Shown piece by piece: positions 1 to 6,094 of a stretch of DNA of 7,177 nucleotides (the stretch's first letter is position 1; each line of letters starts with the position of its first letter). The position numbers were made by a program, and so were the translations under genes. The notes under the pieces were generated by a model. That model did not search any database, had not been told where the DNA came from, and was given only the letters and a program-made list of their open reading frames with translations. The stretch comes from a bacterium (GTDB lineage Bacteria > Desulfobacterota > Deferrisomatia > Deferrisomatales > BM512): positions 1 through 7,177 of the forward strand of contig SRXB01000105.1 of assembly GCA_009724975.1 (NCBI GenBank). The letters are read 5' to 3'.

Positions 1-893
1 GGCTCTTTGGCGATAACCGGCCTGACGGAACCGAGCCTTTGGCCGACGCGAACCTTGGCGCAAAGGGCGTCTACCCTTGCAACGAGGACGATCTGCGACA
101 ACATCGCGGGGGCGCTCGCCCCGATTCTTGCGGTGAGGGCGGCGAGTATGCGCCGTATCTCGGCGAACTCCTCCTCCTTGGCCTCGTTGACCTTGTTGTT
201 CGTCTCCACCACCTCCATCGGCTCGACGAAGAGGGTCTGGCCGGTGTTGGAGCGGTCGTGGACTATGCCGCCCATGTAGCCGCGAAAATCAGTTCTTAGC
301 GGAACGACGTAGCGGTTCGAGCGCTGGGTTATGAAATCGTCCTGAACCACATGTTCGTATTCGGTGTCGCGAAGGATTCGCTGGAGTATCCTGAGGACCT
401 TGGCGCGAAGCTCTTTGAGCTCTCCCCTTATGCGGTAAAGCTCGGGGCTGGCCGAATCCAGAATCTCTCCGCGGGGGCCGAAGGTGCGGGCGAATTGCGA
501 TTGCAAGTCGTAAAGAGGGGTAAGCCCCTCCCCCCACGCGCCTATCGGCGAACCCTCGCTTTTGGCGTCCTCCACGTATTCAACCGCCCTGGTGCAGACG
601 CCGATGGCCTCTTTGAGCTCGACCATCGCCTCAACTTCCAGACACGCCCCCGGCACTTCGGCCCTGGAGAGGTGGCCCTCCACGAGGCCTAGGCCGTCGA
701 CCGGCGGCCAGCCGAGTGTATCGACCAGCTTGATGAGCGAATCCGTTTCGTCAAGCCTCTCCCGCGCCGCTTCGGGCGAAGGCGCTGGCGCGAGGGCGAG
801 CAAAAGCGCCCCGCCCTGCGGGGTTTTGGCCTCCGAGGCCAGAAGGTCCAGAAACCTGGTGAAATCAAGTACGCGCGCGGCGTGGCGATCCAT
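1..893 (-). CDS. mutS2: Endonuclease MutS2, N-terminal part (runs off left edge)
   Basis: An open frame begins at ATG 891-893 and continues without a stop to the window edge, giving 297 complete codons. The N-terminus (MDRHAARVLDFTRFLDLLA) has the opening typical of MutS2. Around residues 217-228 the family's GGIVHDRSNTGQ stretch is followed by TLFVEP. This covers the MutS core and lever region; the Walker A ATPase motif and the C-terminal Smr nuclease domain would lie beyond the edge. MutS2 proteins form dimeric ATPase clamps. They have been linked to suppression of recombination and, more recently, to splitting collided ribosomes; which role applies here cannot be read from this part. The gene starts 13 nt after the yqeY stop and has no clear Shine-Dalgarno sequence, so its translation may be coupled to yqeY. 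An in-frame TTG directly upstream (894-896) is a possible alternative start. The identification is secure. Confidence 0.93.
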   Translation of the reverse strand, partial: MDRHAARVLDFTRFLDLLASEAKTPQGGALLLALAPAPSPEAARERLDETDSLIKLVDTLGWPPVDGLGLVEGHLSRAEVPGACLEVEAMVELKEAIGVCTRAVEYVEDAKSEGSPIGAWGEGLTPLYDLQSQFARTFGPRGEILDSASPELYRIRGELKELRAKVLRILQRILRDTEYEHVVQDDFITQRSNRYVVPLRTDFRGYMGGIVHDRSNTGQTLFVEPMEVVETNNKVNEAKEEEFAEIRRILAALTARIGASAPAMLSQIVLVARVDALCAKVRVGQRLGSVRPVIAKE

Positions 894-906
894 CAAGGTT
901 TTAGGC

Positions 907-1356
907 TTAGGCGGGAAGGAGGGCTCTTACTATATTATTGATTACCTTGCCGTCGGCCTTTCCCTTAAGCCTCGGCATGAGGATCCCCATCACTTTGCCC
1001 ATGTCTTTTTGGGTGGTCGCGCCGCAAGCGGCAATGGCGGCCTTAACCTCGGCGGCTACCTCCTCCTCGCTCATCTGGGCGGGAAGGTAACTTTCGATGA
1101 GGCGAAGTTCCCCCTCCTCCTTGGCCGCAAGGTCCTCCCTGCCGCCGGAGCGGAACATCTCTATGGATTCCCTGCGCTGCTTGGCGAGGGTCATCAGCAC
1201 GCCGATGGCGTCCTCGTCGGTAAGGTCGGCGCGTTTGTCCTTCGCCTTCTTTTGCAGGGCGTCCTTTATCATGCGGACGGCGCCAAGGCGGTCCTTGTCC
1301 TGCGCCTTCATCGACGTTATGTATTCGCCATCGATTTTCTTTACTATTTCAGACAT
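907..1356 (-). CDS. yqeY: GatB/YqeY domain protein
   Basis: The product is 149 residues, the usual length for free-standing YqeY proteins. These share the tRNA-binding tail domain of the GatB amidotransferase subunit. Recognisable signatures are RRESIEMFRSGGREDLAAKE at residues 61-80, ESYLPAQMSEEE at 88-99 and KDMGKVMGILMPRLKGKADG at 117-136. The physiological role is poorly known. A helper role in tRNA-dependent amidation is suggested only by the domain. I chose ATG 1354-1356 because GGAGG (1362-1366) lies five bases upstream of it. An ATG 12 bases further out (1366-1368) would overlap that ribosome binding site. The gene lies 23 nt after the SPOR gene and 13 nt before mutS2, inside the six-gene minus-strand unit. 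Family identification is certain; function is not. Confidence 0.93.
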   Translation of the reverse strand: MSEIVKKIDGEYITSMKAQDKDRLGAVRMIKDALQKKAKDKRADLTDEDAIGVLMTLAKQRRESIEMFRSGGREDLAAKEEGELRLIESYLPAQMSEEEVAAEVKAAIAACGATTQKDMGKVMGILMPRLKGKADGKVINNIVRALLPA

Positions 1357-1379
1357 GAAAGCCTCCATCTGCCGCGAAC

Positions 1380-2075
1380 TCAGCGCGGCGAAACAACGCC
1401 CTTTATTCCCTTTTTGGAGAGGGAATCCCGAAAGCCCTGCGCCTCCTCCCTAGAGGCGAAGGAGCCTGAAAGAACCTTGTAGCCCGCCGATGTTTTCACA
1501 ATCTCGGCCCTTACCCCGTGTTCGGCGAGGGATTTCGCCATGCGCTCGGCCAGCGACCTGTCCTTGAAGGAGTTTAACTGGACGGTAAACTTGCCGCCCG
1601 AGGGAGAGGCGGCCGGTTTTTGCTCCGTTTTCGCAACCTTCGGGGCCAGGGCCTTCTCTCCTACCGTAGCTTTATCGCCTCCTTCAACCTCTTCCTTTTC
1701 CTTTGCTTCGGCCTCCTCCAACGCCTTGGCGGCTTCGGACTTTGCGGCGGCTATGGCGGCCTCGGCGGCGGCCTCGGCGGCTTTTTTCTCTTCCCACTTG
1801 GCGACGAACTCAGGCGGGGGCTCGATTTTAGTCCCCTTCTTGGCGGATTCCTCGTAAAAGGTCATGTCGACCGACTTGGGCGGCTCGCGGCCCGCTTCGG
1901 CGGGCTGTCCGGCGATTGCCACCTTGGGCTGGCCCGCCCAGATCATCCTCCCGACCATCAGCCCCATGAGGAAGATGAGGGACGCGCAAACCCCAAGCGC
2001 CACCACGGCGGTGACGAGGGTGCCGTGGTCGAGGCGAAGCTCGACGCCATCCTCTATTTTCCGAAAAAGGCGCAT
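1380..2075 (-). CDS. Membrane-anchored SPOR-domain protein
   Basis: The product is 231 residues. A short charged cytoplasmic head (residues 1-18) precedes one transmembrane helix at about 19-43. Next comes a periplasmic linker with the TFYEESAKKG motif (72-81), similar to the TFY motifs that follow the membrane anchor in many SPOR proteins. Residues 91-135 are rich in Ala, Glu and Lys and probably form a helix or coiled coil. The C-terminal SPOR domain (about 161-230; GKFTVQLNSFKD and later GYKVLSGSFAS) matches the fold that binds denuded glycan strands of septal peptidoglycan. The layout is FtsN/DedD-like, so a division or cell-wall role at the septum is likely, but orthology to a named protein is not claimed. 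It starts 18 nt after argS. The only purine-rich run upstream is GGGGGA, about 12 nt from the ATG, so ribosome binding looks weak and coupling to argS is plausible. Confidence 0.88.
   Translation of the reverse strand: MRLFRKIEDGVELRLDHGTLVTAVVALGVCASLIFLMGLMVGRMIWAGQPKVAIAGQPAEAGREPPKSVDMTFYEESAKKGTKIEPPPEFVAKWEEKKAAEAAAEAAIAAAKSEAAKALEEAEAKEKEEVEGGDKATVGEKALAPKVAKTEQKPAASPSGGKFTVQLNSFKDRSLAERMAKSLAEHGVRAEIVKTSAGYKVLSGSFASREEAQGFRDSLSKKGIKGVVSPR
1744..1781. repeat. GGC-rich low-complexity tract inside the SPOR gene
   Basis: On the plus strand the units GGCGGC and CTCGGC recur imperfectly. On the coding (minus) strand this reads as the Ala/Glu run AEAAAEAAIAAAK in the linker of the SPOR protein (about residues 100-112). 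It is low-complexity coding sequence that may vary in length between strains, not a mobile or regulatory repeat. Confidence 0.5.
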
Positions 2076-2093
2076 GCGGCTAAGAATTCCCCC

Positions 2094-3758
2094 TTACATC
2101 GACTCCGGCGCGCTGACCCCCATGAGGGCCAGGCCGTTTCCTATGACAGTTCGTATCGCCCCGATGAGGCAAAGTCGGGCGTCGCGCACCTTGGCGTCGT
2201 CCACTATGAAGCGGCGCTTGTTGTAATACTGGTGGAACCTGGCCGCGAGGTCCTGGAGATAGTAGGCGACCTTGTGGGGCTCAAGCATCAGGGCCGCTCC
2301 CTCAACCGCCTCGGTGAAGTAGTTCAAAAGCTTGATGAGCTCTATCTCGTCCTCAAGGGTGAGGGCGCCAAGATCGGTCTTCGCCGCCGAGGGTATCTCC
2401 AGCCCTGCGTTTTTCGCCTCTTTATAGACGCTGCAAACCCTTGCGTGGGCGTATTGCACGTAAAAAACCGGGTTGTCGGAGGTCTTTTGCTTCGCTACGT
2501 CCAGGTCGAAGTCCAGTTGGGAGTCGCAGGAGCGCGTCAGGAAGATAAAGCGCGCCGCGTCGACCCCTACCTCCTTGTAAACCTCCTCAAGGGTGACGAA
2601 TTCGCCGGAACGGGTGGACATGGAGACCGGCTGGCCGTTGCGCAGGAGGTTGACGAGCTGGATCATCAGCACGTGGAGTTTTTCGGGGTCGATTTTGCGC
2701 GACGAGAGGGCGGCTCGGATTCTGGGGATGTAGCCGTGGTGGTCCGCCCCCCAGATATCTACGACCTCGTCGAAGCCGCGCGCGAATTTCTCGAAATGGT
2801 AGGCGATGTCGGAGGCGAAATAGGTTTCGCGCCCGTCGGCCCTCACCATCACGCGGTCCTTCTCGTCGCCGTAGGCGGTGGTATTGAGCCAGAGTGCGCC
2901 GTCCTTGCGGTAGGCGGCCCCGCTCTTTTCAAGCTCCTCCAACACCTTCGCCACCGCGCCCGACTCGTAAAGGGAGCGCTCGGAATACCACCTGTCGAAG
3001 GTCACGCCGAAGCGCTCAAGGTCCTCGCGTATCTCCTGCAGGATGCGCGCGCCGGCGTAGCGGCCAAGGGTGTCTATCGCCTCGGCCTCGCTCATCGCCA
3101 GGTACTTTTCGCCCTCCTGGTCGAGCTTGTCTTTGGCGATATCCCTTATGTAGCTACCCTGATAGTAATTTTCGGGAAAGACAACCTCTCGGCCGCAAAG
3201 CTCAAGGTAGCGGTAATAGACGGAGCCGCCCAGCGTCGCGATCTGGTTGCCCGCGTCGTTGATGTAATATTCCTTCTGAACTTCATACCCGGCTGCTTTC
3301 AGGATGCGGGCGAGAACGTCGCCGACCGCCGCGCCCCTGCCGTGGCCCACGTGAAGGGGGCCGGTGGGGTTGGCGGAGACGAACTCCACCTGTATTTTCT
3401 TGCCTTTTCCGGCCTCGGAGAGGCCGAACTTGCCGCCCGCCCTCTCGACCTCGCGCACGACCTCGTGCCAGCGTTCCTTTTTGAAGCGAAAGTTGATGAA
3501 GCCCGGGCCCGCTATCTCGAAGGACTCCAGCGCCTTTTCCTCATCGGCGAGATTTTCCAGGAGAATCTCGGCGACCTTGCGCGGGGGAAGTTTGGCGCGT
3601 CCCGCGAGGATCATCGCGATGTTGACGGCGTAATCGCCGTGCTGGGGGTTCTTGGGCAGCTCTATCTTCCAGTTGGGCAGCTCGCCCTCGGGAAGAAGCC
3701 CCTTATTAACGGCGCTTTCGTATGCGCCGACGATCAGGTCGGTTAGCGTCTTTTTCAT
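2094..3758 (-). CDS. argS: Arginine--tRNA ligase (ArgRS)
   Basis: This full-length class I aminoacyl-tRNA synthetase of 554 residues charges tRNA-Arg with arginine using ATP. The N-terminal add-on domain (about 1-90) contains the conserved NPQHGDYAVNIAM stretch (37-49) and ends in AGPGFINF (83-90). The catalytic core has SANPTGPLHVGHGRG (128-142), with HVGH as the HIGH signature. It also has the WGADHHGY segment (336-343) and VSMSTRSGEFVTL (378-390), which stands in for KMSKS as is usual in this family. The C-terminal DALR anticodon-binding domain occupies about 430-554, beginning with VFYVQYAHAR. Start ATG 3756-3758 gives the normal N-terminus. The upstream ribosome binding site is weak (GAAGG, too far away). 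It lies 28 nt after the small cysteine protein and 18 nt before the SPOR gene. No T-box or other leader is visible ahead of it. Identification is certain. Confidence 0.98.
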   Translation of the reverse strand: MKKTLTDLIVGAYESAVNKGLLPEGELPNWKIELPKNPQHGDYAVNIAMILAGRAKLPPRKVAEILLENLADEEKALESFEIAGPGFINFRFKKERWHEVVREVERAGGKFGLSEAGKGKKIQVEFVSANPTGPLHVGHGRGAAVGDVLARILKAAGYEVQKEYYINDAGNQIATLGGSVYYRYLELCGREVVFPENYYQGSYIRDIAKDKLDQEGEKYLAMSEAEAIDTLGRYAGARILQEIREDLERFGVTFDRWYSERSLYESGAVAKVLEELEKSGAAYRKDGALWLNTTAYGDEKDRVMVRADGRETYFASDIAYHFEKFARGFDEVVDIWGADHHGYIPRIRAALSSRKIDPEKLHVLMIQLVNLLRNGQPVSMSTRSGEFVTLEEVYKEVGVDAARFIFLTRSCDSQLDFDLDVAKQKTSDNPVFYVQYAHARVCSVYKEAKNAGLEIPSAAKTDLGALTLEDEIELIKLLNYFTEAVEGAALMLEPHKVAYYLQDLAARFHQYYNKRRFIVDDAKVRDARLCLIGAIRTVIGNGLALMGVSAPESM

Positions 3759-3786
3759 CTTTGGGTCAGGCCTTCAAAATAAAAGC

Positions 3787-3975
3787 TCAATCCGCGAAGG
3801 GATCGACGATTTTCTTGTGGGAATCCTTGACAGGCGCCGCCTCTTCGGTCGCCGGAAGCTTTTCGTCCCGCGTGAAGTCCGGGCAGTGCGCCTCGGTCCT
3901 GTCAGTCATGAATTTTTTCTGGCACGTCTCGCGCCAGGCGCACACCACGCACTCTTTTCTGGGGTCAACGCTCAT
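3787..3975 (-). CDS. Small four-cysteine protein, probable metal or Fe-S site
   Basis: The product is 62 residues. Cysteines at 9, 12, 18 and 31 are spaced C-x2-C-x5-C-x12-C, with His30 directly before the last one. The tail (35-62) is charged and probably disordered. I do not recognise a named family. The C-x2-C-x5-C spacing resembles the cysteine sets of 4Fe-4S sites in Cas4/AddB-type nucleases and SPASM domains, so an Fe-S or zinc site is a fair inference, but no catalytic domain accompanies it. The gene is real on context: GAGGTG lies five bases before ATG 3973-3975, the nitrilase stop codon overlaps this ribosome binding region, and only 9 nt separate the two genes. Translation is therefore probably coupled to the nitrilase. 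It is followed 28 nt later by argS. The function is unknown. Confidence 0.75.
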   Translation of the reverse strand: MSVDPRKECVVCAWRETCQKKFMTDRTEAHCPDFTRDEKLPATEEAAPVKDSHKKIVDPFAD

Positions 3976-3984
3976 AAACGCACC

Positions 3985-4797
3985 TCACTTGGACAGCGCG
4001 GCGTACTGGTCGGGCCGCCGGTCGTCGTAAAAGGGCCACATGCGCCTGCAAAGGCCGGTCATGGAGAGCTCGCAGTCCACAAGCATTATACCCTCGTTCA
4101 TCCCCAGAGGCTCTATGGCGAGCTCCCCGTCGGGACGCACGCAATAGGAGTTGCCGTAAAAATCCAGCCCGCCCTCGTGGCCCGAACGGTTAACCCGCAC
4201 GACGAAAAAATTGTTGGCGACGGCGTGGGAAACCCCCATTGCAAGCCACCTCTCGGCGGAGGCGAACGCCGCGGCCCCGGGTAGAAGGACCACCTGCGCA
4301 CCGCCAAGGCCTAGGGCGCGAAACCCTTCGGGAAAGAAGTTGTCCCAGCCGAGCTGGATCCCGATTTTCACTCCGTCGACCTCGAAAACCCCGAAACCCT
4401 TGTCGCCGCCCTGGAAATAGAACTTCTCCTCCCAATGGTCGAGCCTGGGGACGTGGACCTTGCGGTAAAGCCCCGCCAAATCGCCCTTTGAGTTGAAAAT
4501 TGCGGCGCTGTTGAAAAGCTTGCCCTCTTCGCCCTTCTCGAAAAAGGGGCAGACCACCGCGATGGAGTTGGCCCTGGCTAGGCGGGCCATCTCGCCCGTA
4601 ACCAACCCGCCGAGTTCCTCCGCGAGCTCTTTTTTGCTCTCGTCCTCGGAGTCGGGGAACCAGGGATAGGCGAAAAGCTCGGGAAAGCAGGCTATCTTCG
4701 CCCCTTTCAGTGCGCTGGCCTCAAGGTATTGCGAGGCTTTTTTCAAATTGCGCGAAACGTCTTCGCAAGAGCTTACCTGTATGGCGGCAATCTTCAA
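3985..4797 (-). CDS. Nitrilase-superfamily protein lacking the catalytic cysteine
   Basis: The 270-residue product has the nitrilase (carbon-nitrogen hydrolase) fold and is closest in appearance to the N-carbamoylputrescine amidase / omega-amidase-like branch. Visible landmarks are the Glu motif FPELF (Glu40), the Lys motif YRKVHVP (Lys113), and EEKFYFQGGDKGF (123-135) carrying the extra conserved Glu. The nucleophile elbow reads GIQLGWDNFFPE (146-157). In active members the residue before WD is the nucleophilic Cys; here it is Gly150 (codon GGC, 4348-4350), one base from TGC. Other structural motifs (LLPGAA 171-176, HAVANNFFVVRVNR 191-204, YGNSYCVRPDGE 214-225) are intact and the frame is unbroken. 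It may be a non-hydrolytic binding or scaffold protein, a recently inactivated enzyme, or carry a sequencing error. Translation starts at TTG 4795-4797, with AAGGGG seven bases upstream and no in-frame ATG nearby. It is the first gene of the minus-strand unit. Confidence 0.88.
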   Translation of the reverse strand: MKIAAIQVSSCEDVSRNLKKASQYLEASALKGAKIACFPELFAYPWFPDSEDESKKELAEELGGLVTGEMARLARANSIAVVCPFFEKGEEGKLFNSAAIFNSKGDLAGLYRKVHVPRLDHWEEKFYFQGGDKGFGVFEVDGVKIGIQLGWDNFFPEGFRALGLGGAQVVLLPGAAAFASAERWLAMGVSHAVANNFFVVRVNRSGHEGGLDFYGNSYCVRPDGELAIEPLGMNEGIMLVDCELSMTGLCRRMWPFYDDRRPDQYAALSK

Positions 4798-4954
4798 GTC
4801 GGCACCCCTTTTCGGCGTCCCTGAGGGATTGGTCTTTGCGGTAAAAAAGGAATTGTGTAAAGTAACCTTCGCGCCTGTGGAAAGTCAAGTTTGGCGTGGG
4901 GGTTTTATGGCGCGGAATCGGGACCGGGCCAAATTTTCGGTCAAGGAGATTTTC
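4798..4954. promoter_or_regulatory. Divergent intergenic region between nitrilase and creatininase genes
   Basis: These 157 bases separate two oppositely oriented genes and must carry the signals for both. Besides the minus-strand candidate promoter, a weak plus-strand candidate is TTGCGG (4836-4841), 16 bases, TAAAGT (4858-4863). Its -10 overlaps the minus-strand -10, so the two promoters could compete. The ribosome binding sites of both genes lie at the ends of the region (AAGGGG on the minus strand near 4805-4810, AAGGAG at 4943-4948 on the plus strand). No riboswitch-like or strong hairpin structure is seen. Confidence 0.5.
4859..4888 (-). promoter_or_regulatory. Candidate sigma-70 promoter for the nitrilase-argS-mutS2 unit
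   Basis: Read on the minus strand, TTGACT (4883-4888, five of six to TTGACA) is followed after 18 bases by TACTTT (4859-4864, three of six to TATAAT). It points towards the nitrilase gene and would give a leader of roughly 50 nt. The -10 is weak, so this is a candidate only. Confidence 0.35.
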
Positions 4955-4957
4955 GTG
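4943..4957 (+). promoter_or_regulatory. Ribosome binding site that fixes a GTG start
   Basis: AAGGAG at 4943-4948 is followed by six bases and GTG at 4955-4957, an ideal arrangement. The in-frame ATG at 4907 has only a G-run before it and would add 16 residues with no family counterpart. This decides the start of the creatininase-family gene. Confidence 0.7.
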
Positions 4958-5683
4958 AACGTTTCCAGAATGACCATGAGGGAATTCGCAGAGGCGGCGG
5001 CAGCTTTTAAAATCGCCCTTTTGCCGGTGGGCTCCACAGAGGAGCACGGCCTTCACCTGCCGCTGGACACCGACACCATGCAGATTGTGCGCACCGCCGA
5101 GCTGGCCGCCGAAAAGGTCCCCTTCCTGATATGCCCGCCCCTGCACTACGGCTACTGCCGCTCCACCTCCGACCATCCCGGCACCATCTCCATATCTCCC
5201 AAAACTCTGCGCCGCCTCATATTCGACATAGGCGAAAGCCTCCATAAAAACGGCATTCGCGGCCTCATCATAGCAAGCGGCCACGCGGGCGGCATACACA
5301 TGAGCGCCCTTGAGGAGAGCGGCGAGGCGCTGGCGCAAAAATTTCCCGACCTTGAGCTGGCGGTTTTTTGCGAATACCACTGGGCCAAGGAGGTGCTGGC
5401 CTCGGGGGTGATCCAGACCACCGACGACGGCCACGCGGGGGAGATAGAGACCAGCAGGATACTGGCCCTTGACCCGACATTGGTGAAAGGGATGTCGCCG
5501 GAGGAGTACCCGCGCTTTGAAAAGCCCTTCATCTCCCGCAAAAAACTCTCCGACTGGCCGGGGGGCGTCTGGGGGAACCCCTCCCTCGCGACCGCCGAAA
5601 AAGGAGAGGCTATCTACAGGATAACCTCGCAAAAACTGGTCGCGCTGGTTCGCAGGATGAAAGAGCGGCTGGCGGAACGGTAA
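4955..5683 (+). CDS. Creatininase-family metal-dependent amidohydrolase
   Basis: From GTG 4955 the product has 242 residues, normal for this family of cyclic amide or amidine hydrolases (creatininase, MftE-like peptidases and others). The signature LLPVGSTEEHGLHLPLDTD (22-40) supplies the expected metal ligands Glu29, His31 and Asp40. The second motif ASGHAGGIHM (107-116) supplies His110 but departs from the common NGHGGN form. DGHAGEIETS (158-167) carries the conserved late His160 and Glu163. A two-metal active site therefore looks complete and the enzyme is probably active, cytosolic and without a signal peptide. The substrate cannot be told: true creatininase activity is not implied, and no mycofactocin or riboflavin genes are nearby. 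It is followed after 26 nt by the DUF2007 gene on the same strand, a probable two-gene operon, and is divergent from the nitrilase. ATG 4907 is an alternative start. Confidence 0.88.
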   Translation: MNVSRMTMREFAEAAAAFKIALLPVGSTEEHGLHLPLDTDTMQIVRTAELAAEKVPFLICPPLHYGYCRSTSDHPGTISISPKTLRRLIFDIGESLHKNGIRGLIIASGHAGGIHMSALEESGEALAQKFPDLELAVFCEYHWAKEVLASGVIQTTDDGHAGEIETSRILALDPTLVKGMSPEEYPRFEKPFISRKKLSDWPGGVWGNPSLATAEKGEAIYRITSQKLVALVRRMKERLAER

Positions 5684-5709
5684 TAATTTGCAAAAAAAGG
5701 GGGGGTGGA

Positions 5710-6090
5710 ATGGCCTTCGCGATTGTAAAGACCTACAAGACGACGATGGAAGCCGAATGCGACAGGGCCGCCCTAGAAGGCAGCGGCATACCGGCGACGA
5801 TTCTGGACGGAGAACTTGCCCGCATCAGATTCACCGCCGTGTTCTACACCGGCGGGATAAAGCTTGCGGTTCCGGAAGAGCTTTGGGGGGAGGCTCTCAA
5901 GATTCTTGATCTTAGCGAAAATCAGACGAAAGCCTGGTCCGGCTTTTGCCCCAAATGCCAGAGCCCCGACACCGTCGCAACTGTCCCGGGTCTTTTTTTC
6001 TGCATTATCGGGCTTCTCCTGCTTGGGATACCCTTTGCTTTCATGCGCAAAAGGTACGATTGCCGCGAATGCGGCCACAGGTGGGGCTAG
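5710..6090 (+). CDS. DUF2007 protein with membrane-split zinc ribbon
   Basis: The product is 126 residues. The N-terminal part (about 4-68) fits DUF2007, a small ferredoxin-like fold often called a putative signal-transducing domain. It reads VKTYKTTMEAECDRAALEGS, then a GIPA turn, then GGIKLAVPEELWGEALKIL. After a short linker come FCPKC (79-83), a hydrophobic helix at about 94-112, and YDCRECGHRW (116-125). Cys80, Cys83, Cys118 and Cys121 form two CxxC knuckles as in a zinc ribbon, but a membrane-like segment lies between them. Similar C-terminal layouts occur in other DUF2007 proteins to my recollection. The ligand and role are unknown. ATG 5710 is preceded by a strong G-rich ribosome binding site. 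The gene follows the creatininase-family gene by 26 nt, probably in one operon. Its stop codon lies 4 nt from the stop of the convergent cupin gene. Confidence 0.82.
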   Translation: MAFAIVKTYKTTMEAECDRAALEGSGIPATILDGELARIRFTAVFYTGGIKLAVPEELWGEALKILDLSENQTKAWSGFCPKCQSPDTVATVPGLFFCIIGLLLLGIPFAFMRKRYDCRECGHRWG

Positions 6091-6094
6091 GCGG

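Noticed and set aside
562..1482. A 306-codon plus-strand open frame opposite mutS2, yqeY and the SPOR gene end
   Set aside because: It spans three real gene boundaries on the other strand and shows no family motif; it is a shadow.
2607..2627. Loss of the KMSKS signature in ArgRS (VSMSTRSG instead)
   Set aside because: Many ArgRS enzymes lack the canonical second lysine and use such variants, so the enzyme should be normal.
1620..3746. A 708-codon open frame on the plus strand, antisense to argS and part of the SPOR gene
   Set aside because: It lies entirely opposite clearly identified genes, its translation has no recognisable domain, and long antisense frames are expected opposite GC-rich coding sequence.
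3759..3786. Possible separate promoter or T-box leader ahead of argS
   Set aside because: The gap is only 28 nt; a TATTTT-like element exists but has no matching -35 at a usable distance, and there is no room for a leader structure.
4748..4954. N-terminal extension of the creatininase-family gene back to ATG 4748
   Set aside because: It would overlap the nitrilase gene and the divergent promoter region and adds residues unlike the family; AAGGAG plus GTG 4955 is a better start.
4721..5632. A 303-codon minus-strand open frame opposite the creatininase-family gene
   Set aside because: It overlaps the start of the nitrilase gene and runs antisense to a well-supported gene; the composition is Arg/Gly/His-rich shadow sequence.
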